Source of the DNA: Pseudomonas canadensis
GTDB taxonomy: Bacteria > Pseudomonadota > Gammaproteobacteria > Pseudomonadales > Pseudomonadaceae
NCBI RefSeq assembly: GCF_000503215.1
Contig: NZ_AYTD01000014.1
Location: forward strand, 124,001 to 188,000
Direction of reading: 5' to 3'
DNA length: 64,000 nucleotides
Made by a program: the position numbers and the translations under genes. The notes under the pieces were generated by a model, which saw only the letters and a list, made by a program, of their open reading frames with translations, searched no databases and was not told the origin of the DNA. Below, in pieces: positions 24,319-34,056 of this stretch. How positions within the stretch are numbered: the first letter of the stretch is position 1; each line of letters starts with the position of its first letter.

Positions 24319-24774
24319 CTAAATCTCCTGCTTTGATTGTTTACCCGCGCCGCTTACGTCGGCAAAGGCCGCACGTAGAGCTTCGGGAATGGCCCGGGGT
24401 TTCAAACTATTGGTGCGCACACAGGCCACCAGGAACTGCCCCTCACAGAGCAGCGTTGCATCCGTTGCCCGCCTGACCTGCTGCTTGAAACGCAGGCTGA
24501 CACGGTTCAATTCGATTACTTCAGCGCTGACCAACAGTTCGTCGTCCAGCCGCGCCGGCGCGTGATAGCGCGCCTCGCTGGAATGCACGACGAATAACAG
24601 GTCCTCCCCTGCCAGCTGGGATTGGGCAAAGCCCAGCTCCCGTAGCCGCTCGGTTCGAGCCCGCTCCATGAACTTGAGGTAGTTGACGTAATACACGATG
24701 CCGCCCGCATCGGTGTCCTCGTAATAAACGCGACAGCGATGTGCGAACGACTGATCCCCGTTTTGCGCGCGCAT
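24319..24774 (-). CDS. ybgC: YbgC-type acyl-CoA thioesterase
   Basis: Hot-dog-fold thioesterase of 151 residues at the head of the tol-pal operon. The 4-hydroxybenzoyl-CoA thioesterase signature [25 protein letters not shown] is partly visible, with the catalytic aspartate in DTDAGG. In E. coli it acts on short acyl-CoA and interacts with acyl carrier protein; its link to Tol-Pal is only by operon. Confidence 0.94.
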   Translation of the reverse strand: MRAQNGDQSFAHRCRVYYEDTDAGGIVYYVNYLKFMERARTERLRELGFAQSQLAGEDLLFVVHSSEARYHAPARLDDELLVSAEVIELNRVSLRFKQQVRRATDATLLCEGQFLVACVRTNSLKPRAIPEALRAAFADVSGAGKQSKQEI

Positions 24775-24913
24775 ACTCTAGTGCTTACTCCTCAGGTTGC
24801 CAATCCGGCTGGGCAACTGTTTTTTAATCCATCGAAACATTTCGAGTGACTGAATGACGACACCAGCCACTAGGACAGCACAAACCTCGGATAAATCGTC
24901 TGGCGTGAAGCTT

Positions 24914-25972
24914 TTAATCGTCCACTGCATCGAGGAATTCGTCTACTACAGGCATCTCGCCCAATCGTGACGGAATGTTTAACCCGAAGTGCAGATAGGC
25001 GTGGCGCGTGACGACTCTCCCCCTCGGCGTACGCATGATGTAACCCTGCTGGATCAGATATGGCTCCAGCACATCCTCAATGGTATGGCGTTCTTCGCTG
25101 ATGGCCGCGGCCAAGCTGTCGACGCCTACCGGCCCGCCGTCGAACTTCTCGATCATGGTCAAGAGTAGACGCCGATCCTGGTGATCGAAGCCGTGCTCAT
25201 CCACATCCAGCAGGTTCAACGCCAGATCGGCCACCGCCTTGGTGATATGCCCCTTGGCCCGCACCTCGGCAAAGTCCCGCACACGGCGCAGCAGACGGTT
25301 GGCGATCCGAGGCGTACCACGGGCCCGGCGGGCGATTTCAAACGCGCCTTCCGGGTCCAGCGGCAAACCGAGAATGCTCGCCGAACGACTGACGATGGTC
25401 GCCAAGTCCGCCGTGCTATAGAACTCTAGACGTTGAACAATGCCGAAACGGTCTCGCAAAGGGTTGGTCAACATACCGGCGCGGGTGGTGGCCCCCACCA
25501 GGGTGAAAGGCGGAAGATCGAGCTTGATCGAACGGGCCGCCGGGCCTTCGCCAATCATGATGTCGAGCTGGAAGTCCTCCATCGCCGGGTACAGCACTTC
25601 CTCGACGATCGGCGAAAGCCGGTGAATCTCGTCGATAAACAGCACGTCATGGGGCTCGAGGTTGGTCAGCAACGCCGCCAGATCCCCCGGACGCTCCAGC
25701 ACCGGGCCGGAGGTGGACTTGATCGATACGCCCATTTCCTGGGCGATGATGTTGGCCAGGGTGGTCTTGCCCAACCCAGGCGGCCCGAAGATCAGCGTGT
25801 GGTCCAGGGACTCACTGCGCCCGCGCGCAGCCTGGATGAACAACTCCATCTGCTCACGCACGGTGGGCTGACCGATGTATTCGGCCAGGCTCAGGGGGCG
25901 GATGGCGCGGTCCTGGACCTCTTCACGGTCGCGCGGGCCAGTGGCTGCAATCAGACGATCAGCTTCAATCAC
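24914..25972 (-). CDS. ruvB: Holliday junction helicase motor RuvB
   Basis: AAA+ ATPase that drives branch migration with RuvA. The 352 residues have Walker [10 protein letters not shown], Walker [10 protein letters not shown], the sensor GATTRAGML and a C-terminal winged helix with [10 protein letters not shown]. Its start abuts the ruvA stop directly. It belongs to the ruvC-ruvA-ruvB set on the minus strand. Confidence 0.97.
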   Translation of the reverse strand: MIEADRLIAATGPRDREEVQDRAIRPLSLAEYIGQPTVREQMELFIQAARGRSESLDHTLIFGPPGLGKTTLANIIAQEMGVSIKSTSGPVLERPGDLAALLTNLEPHDVLFIDEIHRLSPIVEEVLYPAMEDFQLDIMIGEGPAARSIKLDLPPFTLVGATTRAGMLTNPLRDRFGIVQRLEFYSTADLATIVSRSASILGLPLDPEGAFEIARRARGTPRIANRLLRRVRDFAEVRAKGHITKAVADLALNLLDVDEHGFDHQDRRLLLTMIEKFDGGPVGVDSLAAAISEERHTIEDVLEPYLIQQGYIMRTPRGRVVTRHAYLHFGLNIPSRLGEMPVVDEFLDAVDD

Positions 25973-26584
25973 TTAAATCATTCCCTTCAGGGCGCGGCGG
26001 ATCATGTCTTCACTGCTCAGGTTCTTGTCCTTGATGGCCGACACGGCCTTGCTGGCTTCCTGCGGCTTGTAGCCCAGGGAAATCAGCGCGCTGACGGCAT
26101 CGCTTTCGGCGCTGGCAACTTGGCCCGCCGGCATATCCGGCTGATTCGGCACCAGGGCGAACATACTCGGTACCACTTCCCAGGCTTTGAAGCGGTCCTT
26201 GAGTTCCACCAGCAGGCGCTCGGCAGTCTTCTTGCCGACACCCGGCACCTTGGTCAGCGCCGACGTGTCCTGGGCCGAAACCGCGCGCACCAGCTCATCC
26301 ACTTCCAGGCTCGACATCAACGCCAAGGCCAGTTTCGGGCCCACGCCGTTGAGGCGGATCAGCTCGCGAAAGAAGTCACGGTCGCGCTTGCCGATGAAAC
26401 CATAGAGTAGTTGCGCGTCTTCGCGCACCACCAAGTGGGTGTGCAGGGTAATCGGCTCACCGACCGACGGTAGGCGATACAGGGTGGTCATGGGCACTTC
26501 CAGCTCATACCCCAGCCCGTTTACATCCAGAATCAGGTGCGGCGGCTGTTTCTCAGCCAGGGTGCCGCGCAAGCGTCCAATCAC
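25973..26584 (-). CDS. ruvA: Holliday junction binding protein RuvA
   Basis: Tetrameric junction-binding protein that targets RuvB. The 203 residues begin MIGRLRGTL with the OB-fold, then two helix-hairpin-helix motifs ([25 protein letters not shown]) and a C-terminal UBA-like domain ([16 protein letters not shown]) that binds RuvB. Confidence 0.97.
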   Translation of the reverse strand: MIGRLRGTLAEKQPPHLILDVNGLGYELEVPMTTLYRLPSVGEPITLHTHLVVREDAQLLYGFIGKRDRDFFRELIRLNGVGPKLALALMSSLEVDELVRAVSAQDTSALTKVPGVGKKTAERLLVELKDRFKAWEVVPSMFALVPNQPDMPAGQVASAESDAVSALISLGYKPQEASKAVSAIKDKNLSSEDMIRRALKGMI

Positions 26585-26651
26585 GGTTCAGATCCTTAAA
26601 GCTTGGGGTCAGCGCATGGCCTGACCGGAAATTACGATTGCGCTGATGCTA

Positions 26652-27176
26652 TCAGAGACGCAGCCGCCCGCCACGACTGCGTGCCGTACCCAGCCCATGA
26701 GGCAGCAAGCTGGAGCGGGTGTGCGCATGGCAAATGGCAATGGCCAGGGCGTCGGAGGCGTCGATCTGCGGTTTTGAAGTGAGCTTGAGCATGTGCATGA
26801 CCATCATCTGCACCTGCTCTTTATTCGCCGCACCGGTGCCGACCACGGCCTGCTTGACCTGGGTCGCCGTGTACTCGGCGATCTCCATGCCCTCCTCCGC
26901 CCCGGCAACGATGGCAGCGCCACGGGCCTGGCCAAGCTTTAACGCGGAGTCAGCATTTTTTGCCATGAACACCTTTTCGATGCCCATGGTGACCGGTCCG
27001 TAGGTCTGGATCACTTCACGCACGCCGCGATAGACAATCTGCAGGCGCTCGGCCAACTCGCCCGCGCCGGTGCGGATGCAGCCCGAAGCGACGTAGACAC
27101 AGCCGCGCGGGGTCTGTTGCACCACGCCAAAACCGGTGATGCGCGAACCGGGGTCGATACCTAGGATTAAAGTCAT
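26652..27176 (-). CDS. ruvC: Holliday junction endonuclease RuvC
   Basis: RNase H-fold nuclease that resolves junctions. The 174-residue protein shows the four acidic catalytic residues: D in LGIDPGS, E in MGIEKVF, and the pair D..D in IDASDALA. It is first in the ruvC-ruvA-ruvB set, with 67 bases before ruvA. A REP pair lies upstream, between it and yebC. Confidence 0.96.
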   Translation of the reverse strand: MTLILGIDPGSRITGFGVVQQTPRGCVYVASGCIRTGAGELAERLQIVYRGVREVIQTYGPVTMGIEKVFMAKNADSALKLGQARGAAIVAGAEEGMEIAEYTATQVKQAVVGTGAANKEQVQMMVMHMLKLTSKPQIDASDALAIAICHAHTRSSLLPHGLGTARSRGGRLRL

Positions 27177-27237
27177 AACGCCTGCAGATAAGGTAAAGAG
27201 AAACCAGCATAAAACATGCAGGGTGACATGAAACCCC

Positions 27238-27301
27238 GTAGGAGCCGGCTTGCCGGCGATGGCGTCCTCAAGGGCCCTATCGCCGGCAAGCCGGCTCCTA
27301 C
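27238..27301. repeat. REP pair (GTAGGAGCC type) between yebC and ruvC
   Basis: GTAGGAGCCGGCTTGCCGG and its inverted partner lie head to head around about 26 bases. It is the same subtype as at 9263-9328. Confidence 0.87.
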
Positions 27302-27316
27302 AGGGGAGCGGTGTGC

Positions 27317-28063
27317 CTAGGAGAGCTGTTCGGCGACGGATTCCGGGATGTCGGCATTGGAATACACGTTCTGCACATCATCCAGGTCTTCCAGCATATC
27401 CAGCATCTTCAGCACTTTCTGCGCGCCATCCAGGTCCAGCTCGGCACTGGTGGTCGGCAGCATCACGATTTCCGCGTCGGTGCCTTTGAAACCCGCGGCT
27501 TCAAGGGCATTGCGCACGGCATAGAAGCTGGCGAACGAGGTGAACACGTCGATGGAACCGTCTTCATTGGTCACCACGTCGTCGGCATCCGCCTCCATCG
27601 CCGCTTCCATCAGCGCGTCTTCATCCGTGCCGGGGGCGAAGGTGATCTGCCCCTTGCGCTCGAACAGGTAAGCCACCGAACCGTCGGTGCCAAGGTTGCC
27701 ACCGCACTTGCTGAACGCGTGGCGCACGGCTGCCGCGGTACGGTTGCGGTTGTCAGTCATGCACTCGACCATCACCGCCACGCCGCCCGGGCCGTAGCCT
27801 TCGTAGCTCAGTTCGACCATATCGTCGGTATCGGCAGCACCGGCGCCACGGGCCACGGCGCGGTCGATGATGTCGCGGCTCATGTTGGCGCCAAGCGCCT
27901 TGTCCAACGCCAGGCGCAGACGCGGGTTGGAGCCGGGGTCACCACCGCCCTGGCGGGCGGCGACGGTCAGCTCGCGGATCCACTTGGTGAAGATCTTGCC
28001 TTTCTTGGCATCCTGACGCTCTTTGCGGTGCTTGATGTTCGCCCACTTGGAATGGCCAGCCAT
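27317..28063 (-). CDS. yebC: YebC/PmpR family transcriptional regulator
   Basis: A 248-residue protein of the YebC/TACO1 family. It starts [14 protein letters not shown], the hallmark N-terminus, and contains the acidic middle domain with [19 protein letters not shown]. In P. aeruginosa the homologue PmpR represses the quinolone signal regulator; other YebC proteins assist ribosomes at proline stretches. Which role holds here is not readable. The start at 28063 is chosen over an upstream Met at 28099 because of the invariant MAGHSKW. Confidence 0.95.
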   Translation of the reverse strand: MAGHSKWANIKHRKERQDAKKGKIFTKWIRELTVAARQGGGDPGSNPRLRLALDKALGANMSRDIIDRAVARGAGAADTDDMVELSYEGYGPGGVAVMVECMTDNRNRTAAAVRHAFSKCGGNLGTDGSVAYLFERKGQITFAPGTDEDALMEAAMEADADDVVTNEDGSIDVFTSFASFYAVRNALEAAGFKGTDAEIVMLPTTSAELDLDGAQKVLKMLDMLEDLDDVQNVYSNADIPESVAEQLS

Positions 28064-28133
28064 AACACAACTCCGAAATTCTGTAGAAACCTTGATCAAC
28101 CCCGCCCCAGGCGAGGAATAGTCCTTTAACGCA

Positions 28134-28157
28134 AAGGCGCATCCGAAGATGCGCCTT
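28134..28157 (-). terminator. Terminator beyond aspS
   Basis: AAGGCGCATC and GATGCGCCTT form a perfect 10-bp stem. On the minus strand the loop reads TTCG closed by C-G, the very stable UUCG tetraloop, which points to function on that strand. It lies 40 bases after the aspS stop. Confidence 0.8.
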
Positions 28158-28198
28158 TTTAGACTGCGTAAACCTCAGTGCGCTTTCACGCAGCAGCC

Positions 28199-29974
28199 TT
28201 ACTCAGCCTTAGGCGTCTCACGCAGGCGGATGTGCAACTCGCGCAGTGCCTTGGCATCCACCACACCCGGAGCCTGGGTCATGACGTCCGCAGCGCTCTG
28301 GGTTTTCGGGAAGGCGATCACTTCACGGATCGACTGGGCGCCGGTCATCAGCATCACCAGACGGTCCAGACCGAACGCCAGGCCACCGTGCGGCGGCGCG
28401 CCGTATTTCAGGGCGTCGAGCAGGAAGCCGAACTTCTCTTCCTGTTCCGCTTCGTTGATGCCCAACAGGCGGAAGACCGCTTGTTGCATCTCCTTGCGGT
28501 GGATACGGATCGAACCGCCACCCAGCTCAGTACCGTTGAGCACCATGTCGTAGGCGCGGGACAGCGCGCCCGCCGGGTTGGCTTCCAGCTCGGCCGGGGA
28601 GCACTTCGGCGCGGTGAACGGGTGGTGCAAGGCGCTGAAGCTGCCGTCGTCGTTCTCTTCGAACATCGGGAAGTCAACGACCCACATCGGGGCCCATTCG
28701 CAGGTCAGCAGGTTCAGGTCGTGACCCAGCTTGATGCGCAGTGCGCCCAGGGCCTCGCTGACGATCTTGGCCTTGTCGGCGCCGAAGAACACGATATCGC
28801 CGTCGACTGCACCGACGCGGTCGAGGATCGCGTTCAGGTTGTCCAGCGGGATGTTTTTGACGATCGGCGATTGCAGGCCGTCAACGCCATTGGCGCGCTC
28901 GTTGACCTTGATGTACGCCAGGCCCTTGGCACCGTAGATGCCGACGAACTTGGTGTAGTCGTCGATCTGCTTGCGCGGCATGCTCGCGCCGCCAGGCACG
29001 CGCAGGGCGGCGATGCGGCACTTAGGGTCATTGGCCGGGCCGCTGAACACCTTGAAGTCGACTGCCTTGAGTTGGTCGGCCACGTCCACCAGTTCCAGCG
29101 GGTTACGCAGGTCTGGCTTGTCGGAACCGTAACGGCGCATGGCTTCTTCGAAGGTCATGTGCGGGAAATCGCCGAACTCCAGGTCCAGCACTTCCTTGAA
29201 CAGATTACGGATCATCTGCTCGGTCAGGCCCATGATCTCTTTTTCATCGAGGAAGCTGGTCTCGATATCGATCTGGGTGAATTCCGGCTGGCGGTCGGCG
29301 CGCAGGTCTTCGTCACGGAAGCACTTGGCGATCTGGTAGTAGCGGTCGAAGCCAGCCACCATCAGCAACTGCTTGAACAGTTGTGGCGATTGCGGCAGGG
29401 CGAAGAACGAACCTGCATGGGTACGGCTCGGTACCAGGTAGTCACGCGCACCTTCCGGGGTGGCCCGGGTCAGGATCGGGGTTTCAACGTCCAGGAAGCC
29501 GTTTTCGTCGAGGAAGCGGCGGATACTGGTGGTCATGCGCGAACGCAGGCGCAGCTTCTCGGCCATTTCCGGACGACGCAGGTCCAGGAAGCGATAACGC
29601 AGGCGGGTTTCTTCGCCGACGTCGGAGTATTCGTTGAGCGGGAACGGCGGGGTTTCCGATTCGTTCAGCACTTCCAGTTCATAGCCCAGCACTTCAATGC
29701 CGCCGGAGGCCATGTTCTTGTTCACGGCACCGGCCGGACGCAGGCGTACCTTGCCGGTGATCTTCACGACGTATTCGCTGCGCACGCGATCGGCGGCGGC
29801 GAAGCTCTCGGCGCGATCCGGATCGAACACCACCTGGGCCAGACCATCACGATCACGGATATCGAGGAAGATCACCCCGCCGTGGTCGCGGCGACGGTGA
29901 ACCCATCCGCAAAGGGTGATTTCCTGACCTTCCAGGGTCTCGTTCAGTTGGCCGCAATAATGGCTGCGCATCAT
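28199..29974 (-). CDS. aspS: Aspartyl-tRNA synthetase
   Basis: Class II synthetase of 591 residues. An N-terminal OB anticodon domain ([24 protein letters not shown]) is followed by the catalytic core with motif 2 [16 protein letters not shown] and motif 3 [12 protein letters not shown] and the bacterial GAD insertion. Residue 31 is histidine, the residue linked with the non-discriminating form that also charges tRNA-Asn in P. aeruginosa, so a GatCAB route to Asn-tRNA is likely (inference). The start uses MMRS, either Met of the pair. Confidence 0.97.
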   Translation of the reverse strand: MMRSHYCGQLNETLEGQEITLCGWVHRRRDHGGVIFLDIRDRDGLAQVVFDPDRAESFAAADRVRSEYVVKITGKVRLRPAGAVNKNMASGGIEVLGYELEVLNESETPPFPLNEYSDVGEETRLRYRFLDLRRPEMAEKLRLRSRMTTSIRRFLDENGFLDVETPILTRATPEGARDYLVPSRTHAGSFFALPQSPQLFKQLLMVAGFDRYYQIAKCFRDEDLRADRQPEFTQIDIETSFLDEKEIMGLTEQMIRNLFKEVLDLEFGDFPHMTFEEAMRRYGSDKPDLRNPLELVDVADQLKAVDFKVFSGPANDPKCRIAALRVPGGASMPRKQIDDYTKFVGIYGAKGLAYIKVNERANGVDGLQSPIVKNIPLDNLNAILDRVGAVDGDIVFFGADKAKIVSEALGALRIKLGHDLNLLTCEWAPMWVVDFPMFEENDDGSFSALHHPFTAPKCSPAELEANPAGALSRAYDMVLNGTELGGGSIRIHRKEMQQAVFRLLGINEAEQEEKFGFLLDALKYGAPPHGGLAFGLDRLVMLMTGAQSIREVIAFPKTQSAADVMTQAPGVVDAKALRELHIRLRETPKAE

Positions 29975-30081
29975 GGTAGTGGTTTCACTTCTCGTAATTC
30001 GAAATTCGGTGGAGGCTTGCCTCGTCACCGTGCATTAAAGCAGGGGACGGATAATGCAGGAGCCTGCGCGTAGAGTTCAAC

Positions 30082-30303
30082 TCAGTCTGCTTTGTCGCCG
30101 CCCGCCAGGTTCTTCTTCGAGCCGGTCTTGAAGTCGGTTTCGTACCAGCCGCTGCCGCTCAGGCGGAAGCCTGGCATGGACAACATTTTCTTGAGCTGCG
30201 GCGCTTGGCAGGCCGGGCAATCGACCAGCGGCGCGGCGCTGATCTTCTGAATGGCTTCCAACTGATGACCACAGGAAGCACATTGATAGTCGTACATGGG
30301 CAT
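30082..30303 (-). CDS. FmdB-type zinc ribbon protein
   Basis: A 73-residue protein with a single zinc ribbon, CASCGHQLEAIQK then CPACQAPQ, and the family start MYDYQC. The C-terminus SGSGWYETDFK is typical of the FmdB (CxxC regulatory) family. The function is unknown; these proteins have been called regulators of formamidase operons from one early case. It lies about 110 bases upstream of aspS, on the same strand. Confidence 0.9.
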   Translation of the reverse strand: MPMYDYQCASCGHQLEAIQKISAAPLVDCPACQAPQLKKMLSMPGFRLSGSGWYETDFKTGSKKNLAGGDKAD

Positions 30304-30471
30304 GGCGATGTCTCGGCGATCAGAACGTTACTGCGCCACGCCTGCTCCGGAACAACCCGGCACGCGCAGCAAAGCGCGGGATTATATCTGGTAAATCGAG
30401 GTAGCGCAGCCGGCTTTCTGCCCAGGGGCCTTGCCCGCCTTAAAGGAGGACATGACCCCGAAGCCCGGTAG

Positions 30472-30777
30472 CTAAGAAGGTTGAACACGCTCTTTCAGGG
30501 CGTGAACCACACACACCACCCTGACCAACCCACTGAAGTTCTTCACGCCGCCATGACGCAAGTGCACTTCCCGATCCACATAGGACAGCAACGCACTGAC
30601 CGAACAGGCATTGATCCTGGCGATTTCCGTGAGGATATTCCAATAGATCTGCTCCAGCCGCAGGCACGTGGAAAACCCGTTGAGCCTCACTGACCGGGAC
30701 AATGGCTTGGCCAGTCCCATGTCGAACCCTTTAACAAAGGGGTCGACCTTTATTTTATGAAAACCACCGGTTTCCAT
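30472..30777 (-). CDS. Ribbon-helix-helix domain protein
   Basis: A 101-residue protein whose core, from SRSVRLNGFSTCLRLEQIYW to NFSGLVRVVCVVH, matches the RHH_4 type of ribbon-helix-helix domain as I recall it. These form DNA-binding dimers. The start is unsure: the Met at 30777 gives a short polar lead before the domain, and Mets at 30804 and 30861 are in frame, none with a good ribosome site. Target genes are unknown. Confidence 0.72.
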   Translation of the reverse strand: METGGFHKIKVDPFVKGFDMGLAKPLSRSVRLNGFSTCLRLEQIYWNILTEIARINACSVSALLSYVDREVHLRHGGVKNFSGLVRVVCVVHALKERVQPS

Positions 30778-30948
30778 GACTCCATTACCCACTCCGCGTG
30801 ACATACACCTGACACTCCATTGCCAAACAGCCGCCCATGGGGTGTCCCATTGGGCAATCACCCTATAAAACAGCAGGCAGAGTGCGGCAGCCAGAAGACG
30901 CGGAGTTGATCGGCGTAGGACAACGCCAGGAAATGCGCGGAAACAAGC

Positions 30949-30973
30949 GAGCGGCGCCGGGAAGGCGCCGCTC
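30949..30973 (-). terminator. Possible terminator of the Dps-like gene
   Basis: GAGCGGCGCC and GGCGCCGCTC form a perfect 10-bp stem with a five-base loop, 11 bases beyond the gene's stop. The T run on the minus strand is weak. Confidence 0.6.
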
Positions 30974-30984
30974 AGGCCAGTTGT

Positions 30985-31458
30985 TTACTGATTTTCGAGC
31001 AGGGAACGCAGCATCCACGCGGTTTTTTCGTGAACCTGCATGCGCTGGGTCAACAGGTCGGCCGTCGGCTCATCGCTGACCTTGTCGAGCAGCGGGAAGA
31101 TACCGCGCGCGGTGCGAGTGACCGCCTCCTGGCCTTCTACCAATTGCTTGATCATGTCTTCAGCACTCGGCACACCTTCTTCTTCCTTGATGGAAGAAAG
31201 ACGGGCGTAGATGGAGTAGGCACCCGGTGCCGGGAAGCCCAAGGCACGGATACGCTCGGCAATGGAGTCCACGGCCAGCGCCAGCTCGTTGTACTGTTCT
31301 TCGAACATCAGGTGCAACGTGCGGAACATGGGGCCCGTGACGTTCCAATGGAAGTTGTGGGTCTTCAGGTACAGTACATAGGTATCCGAAAGCAGTCGCG
31401 AAAGCCCGTCGACGATGGATTTACGATCTTCTTCACTGATACCGATATCGATTGCCAT
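30985..31458 (-). CDS. dps: Dps-family DNA-binding ferritin-like protein
   Basis: A 157-residue ferritin-like protein. It contains the Dps ferroxidase signature [25 protein letters not shown], with H and W at the dimer interface iron site, and [18 protein letters not shown]. Such proteins store iron using peroxide, and many also coat DNA. The N-terminus [13 protein letters not shown] is short and poor in lysine, so DNA binding is not certain. AAGGGG precedes the start. It is divergent from the membrane cold-shock gene. Confidence 0.93.
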   Translation of the reverse strand: MAIDIGISEEDRKSIVDGLSRLLSDTYVLYLKTHNFHWNVTGPMFRTLHLMFEEQYNELALAVDSIAERIRALGFPAPGAYSIYARLSSIKEEEGVPSAEDMIKQLVEGQEAVTRTARGIFPLLDKVSDEPTADLLTQRMQVHEKTAWMLRSLLENQ

Positions 31459-31873
31459 GTTTATCCCCTTCAATTGACAAGCATTCATTGATCCGGTGCA
31501 GGACCACTCTAGCAAGTGTGCCGGTGATGCGCAGCCCGGCGCGGCAATTCGTCCCGCCTTGGCCTGCCAGAACGACACGGCCCAAGCCTTCAGTCCATGT
31601 GGGAAACGTCCCAGCAGGCTGCTGGAAAAGCCCGCACGTGTCTAGGACAAGCGTTTGACGCAGAAATGCCGTCACCCTTGCAACCCCCCGAAATGCTTGA
31701 TTTGAGTAGGCACAGCCTTTGCTGTTAAATAGGCGGCGTGTCGACGCCGTTATTTTCTGCGGCAGCGGCATAGGCTGATACCCCGCGCACGTGCCCAACG
31801 CCTCCCATTGTTCAGAAGCGAACCGTGCCAGTCAGCTCTTCCTTGTGATCCGTCTTAACGTGAGTTAATCAAA
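31459..31873. other. Gene-free divergent region between dps and a cold-shock fusion gene
   Basis: These 415 bases separate two divergent stress-type genes and contain no supported coding frame. An inverted repeat CGGCGT-GTCG-ACGCCG at 31734-31749 is followed by TTATTTT on the plus strand, a terminator- or operator-like element about 125 bases upstream of 31874. No clear OxyR or Fur box was recognised. Confidence 0.5.
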
Positions 31874-32476
31874 ATGTTGAAAATCGTCCACCTGCTAACG
31901 GGCGTTGCAGCTTTGCTGCTGTCCTTTATCCCGAGCCTGCAGCCTGAAAGCCTGCCGTATCTGGAACAACACGACGCTCTGTACCTGGCCTTGTTCGGCC
32001 TTCTTAACCTGACGCTGGCACCGGTGATCCCTTACTGGAACAAAGGCACACGTCATCAACTGCAAAACCTGGTCAGCGCGCTGTTAGTTCTGACTGTCGT
32101 CGTACAAACCCTCACCCTCCTGGCGCCCATGCCTGAAGTCGGCGGCCACCCGGCCATCCTGCTCAGCCTGGTGATTGCTGTGGCCGCCATTGTTCTTCAC
32201 TTGGCCATCAGCTTCTACCGTTCGTCCCCTGCGGCCTCGTCGCAAACCTACGACATGACCAATCGGGATACCGGTACCGTCAAGTGGTTCAACACATCCA
32301 AAGGCTTCGGCTTTATTTCCCGTGATTCGGGCGACGATATATTCGTCCACTTCCGGGCCATTCGCGGCGAAGGCCATCGCGTCCTGGTGGAAGGCCAGCG
32401 TGTGGAATTCTCCGTCATGAATCGCGACAAAGGCCTGCAGGCCGAAGACGTGATCGCTGCACTGCCGCGTCGCTGA
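31874..32476 (+). CDS. Membrane protein with C-terminal cold-shock domain
   Basis: A 200-residue fusion. The first part has four likely membrane helices at about residues 3-20, 36-53, 65-84 and 93-114. A short linker leads to a complete cold-shock domain at about 132-196, with GTVKWFN, RNP1 KGFGFI (143-148) and RNP2 IFVHF (156-160). It should hold a single-strand nucleic-acid binding domain at the inner face of the cytoplasmic membrane. Met128, at 32255, could begin a soluble form, but no ribosome site precedes it. The gene is divergent from dps. I recall a cold-shock protein gene in the same place in P. aeruginosa. Confidence 0.88.
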   Translation: MLKIVHLLTGVAALLLSFIPSLQPESLPYLEQHDALYLALFGLLNLTLAPVIPYWNKGTRHQLQNLVSALLVLTVVVQTLTLLAPMPEVGGHPAILLSLVIAVAAIVLHLAISFYRSSPAASSQTYDMTNRDTGTVKWFNTSKGFGFISRDSGDDIFVHFRAIRGEGHRVLVEGQRVEFSVMNRDKGLQAEDVIAALPRR

Positions 32477-32492
32477 TACTCAGCTTCGTAGC

Positions 32493-32534
32493 AAAAAAAA
32501 CCGCGACCCAGCCTGGCTGGGTCGCGGTTTTTTT
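32493..32534. terminator. Bidirectional terminator
   Basis: CCGCGACCCAGCC and GGCTGGGTCGCGG form a perfect 13-bp stem with eight A before and seven T after. It serves the convergent cold-shock fusion gene and slyX. Confidence 0.95.
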
Positions 32535-32545
32535 ATGCACGCCTA

Positions 32546-32752
32546 TTAATAGTGAGGCGGCGGCGCTTCTTCTTCGGACGTTTCGAACTGACCGCCCATT
32601 TCTTCCTGGCGCTTGAGCAACGCGGTCATCTGCAGTTGCAGGCGTTCGACGGCGCGCTGCTGGGTGACAAGGATGTCATTGAGAGTCTCGATGGTGTCGT
32701 CCTGGAAGGCCAGGCGACTTTCCAGATCGTTGACGCGGTCTTGCAGATCCAT
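32546..32752 (-). CDS. slyX: SlyX family protein
   Basis: A 68-residue coiled-coil protein: the heptad pattern runs through [21 protein letters not shown], and it ends EEEAPPPHY, the SlyX C-terminal pattern. Function unknown. It starts three bases after the HIT gene stop and is co-translated with it. Confidence 0.92.
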   Translation of the reverse strand: MDLQDRVNDLESRLAFQDDTIETLNDILVTQQRAVERLQLQMTALLKRQEEMGGQFETSEEEAPPPHY

Positions 32753-32755
32753 GAT

Positions 32756-33181
32756 TCAACCCTGGGTAAAGACGAAGTCGACGGGCAGCAGCTCGCGCAG
32801 ACGAGCACGAATGGCTGACACTTGCTGATCGGTATAAGGCTTCGCAGGATGCTTGCCCCACACCGGCGCAGGCCAGGCGGCATCATCACGTTTGCGCACA
32901 ATCACATGCACGTGCAACTGGCTGACCACGTTGCCCAGAGCGCCGATGTTCATCTTGTCGGCGGCCAAACCTTCATTAAGCAACTGGGCCAAGGCGGTAG
33001 TTTCCTGCCACAGGCGTTGCTGGTCGACGACATCCAGTTGAAACACTTCGCTGATAGCATTGATGCGCGGCACCAGGATGAACCAAGGGTAGTTCGAGTC
33101 ATTGGACAACAGCAGGCGGCACAGGGGGAAATCCCCGATGACCAGTGTGTCTTGTTGAAGGCGTTGATCTAAAGCGAACAC
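32756..33181 (-). CDS. HIT family hydrolase
   Basis: A 141-residue histidine-triad-fold protein, probably a nucleotide hydrolase or transferase. The active-site strand reads QLHVHVIV, that is Gln-x-His-x-His instead of the His-x-His-x-His triad. The start is taken as GTG at 33181 (FALDQRLQQDTLVIGD follows), because GGAG stands eight bases before it; a longer frame to 33361 has unlikely content. It is followed directly by slyX. Confidence 0.85.
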   Translation of the reverse strand: MFALDQRLQQDTLVIGDFPLCRLLLSNDSNYPWFILVPRINAISEVFQLDVVDQQRLWQETTALAQLLNEGLAADKMNIGALGNVVSQLHVHVIVRKRDDAAWPAPVWGKHPAKPYTDQQVSAIRARLRELLPVDFVFTQG

Positions 33182-33518
33182 CGCAGGCACTCCGTTCGGC
33201 AGGTCAGGTTCAAGGCCACCAGCATACCCGCGAATCGCTATTGCTTCACGCCGACCAATACGCGTCCAAGCAAGGCGTGGCGAAAAAAAGTGCACCATTT
33301 CGATCCAAACGATTTTTTCGACTACGCTCAACCACCAAACCTTCGGCGATTGACCAAGCACAGATCAAAACATTGCGAGGAAAACCGCGATGCAGAGGCC
33401 TCACAAAACAAGGCATTGAGCCATCACCCAAACACTGAGGCATCAGAGGCCATGCACCAAAATGACCCAATTGCGCCTCAAAGAGATCCGCCGATTACCC
33501 ACTGAATGGGGTGAACGG

Positions 33519-33529
33519 GTAACGTTTTT
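33519..33529 (+). repeat. Direct repeat GTAACGTTTTT, copy 1
   Basis: First of three copies of an 11-bp repeat upstream of the porin gene, followed by CCC. Confidence 0.6.
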
Positions 33530-33633
33530 CCCAGATACAGGATTTATGCACCACAACACAGGCACAGAGCCCGAGCGTCAAGGCCAAACCAATCGGCGTA
33601 AAAACCCCGTGCTTATGCGGTTTTCACGAAGCG

Positions 33634-33644
33634 GTAACGTTTTT
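33634..33644 (+). repeat. Direct repeat GTAACGTTTTT, copy 2
   Basis: Second copy, 115 bases after the first; TTTTCACGAAG stands before it and TTTTTCACGAA overlaps its end. Confidence 0.6.
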
Positions 33645-33796
33645 CACGAAAAAATGACATTCGATTTACGGTTTGGGCACGCTTGCTGCATTCATCCCTA
33701 TATCGTCGGCAACGGCACCGGACGGGAAGCAGGTGTTTCGCGATGAAAAACAGCAGCGGTTCAATGCGCGCCAAGGAAGATTTCAAACTTAACAAA

Positions 33797-33807
33797 GTAA
33801 CGTTTTT
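33797..33807 (+). repeat. Direct repeat GTAACGTTTTT, copy 3
   Basis: Third copy, 163 bases after the second and about 250 bases before the porin start, with two further T. Confidence 0.6.
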
Positions 33808-34056
33808 TTGCGTTCTTTTAACGGTCGGAAAACAGCATTGAAGTTGTCAGCCTCGTTACAGTGAGGCTGTGAATTTGCGACATGGATATAGCAATCTACG
33901 ACAAGCTCGTAAAGAAGCTGAAAGGAAAGTTGGGCAAGTATCGCCAATATTGTCAGCGTGATATAACTTTGCGCCGACACAAAAAGAAAGAGCCGCCCAG
34001 ACAAAAATATAGGTGGGACGGCAGTACTCTTCCTAAAACCAAAGGAGCAAATCACG

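Larger units (their letters stand above)
33182..34056 (+). other. Long non-coding leader before an OprD-type porin
   Basis: An 875-base stretch, more AT-rich than its flanks, with only short frames of no recognisable family. Its start contains the HIT-gene promoter. Three copies of GTAACGTTTTT occur at 33519-33529, 33634-33644 and 33797-33807, and TTTTCACGAA occurs twice around the second. The porin ribosome site AAAGGAG lies just before 34057. It probably carries a multi-input promoter or a long leader RNA. Confidence 0.55.

Noticed and set aside
28178..30073. A 631-codon open frame opposite aspS
   Set aside because: Same reason: it is the complement of a conserved synthetase gene with no ribosome site or domain.
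33462..33746. Open frame of 94 codons in the porin leader
   Set aside because: No ribosome site, odd composition, overlap with the GTAACGTTTTT repeats, and no recognisable domain.
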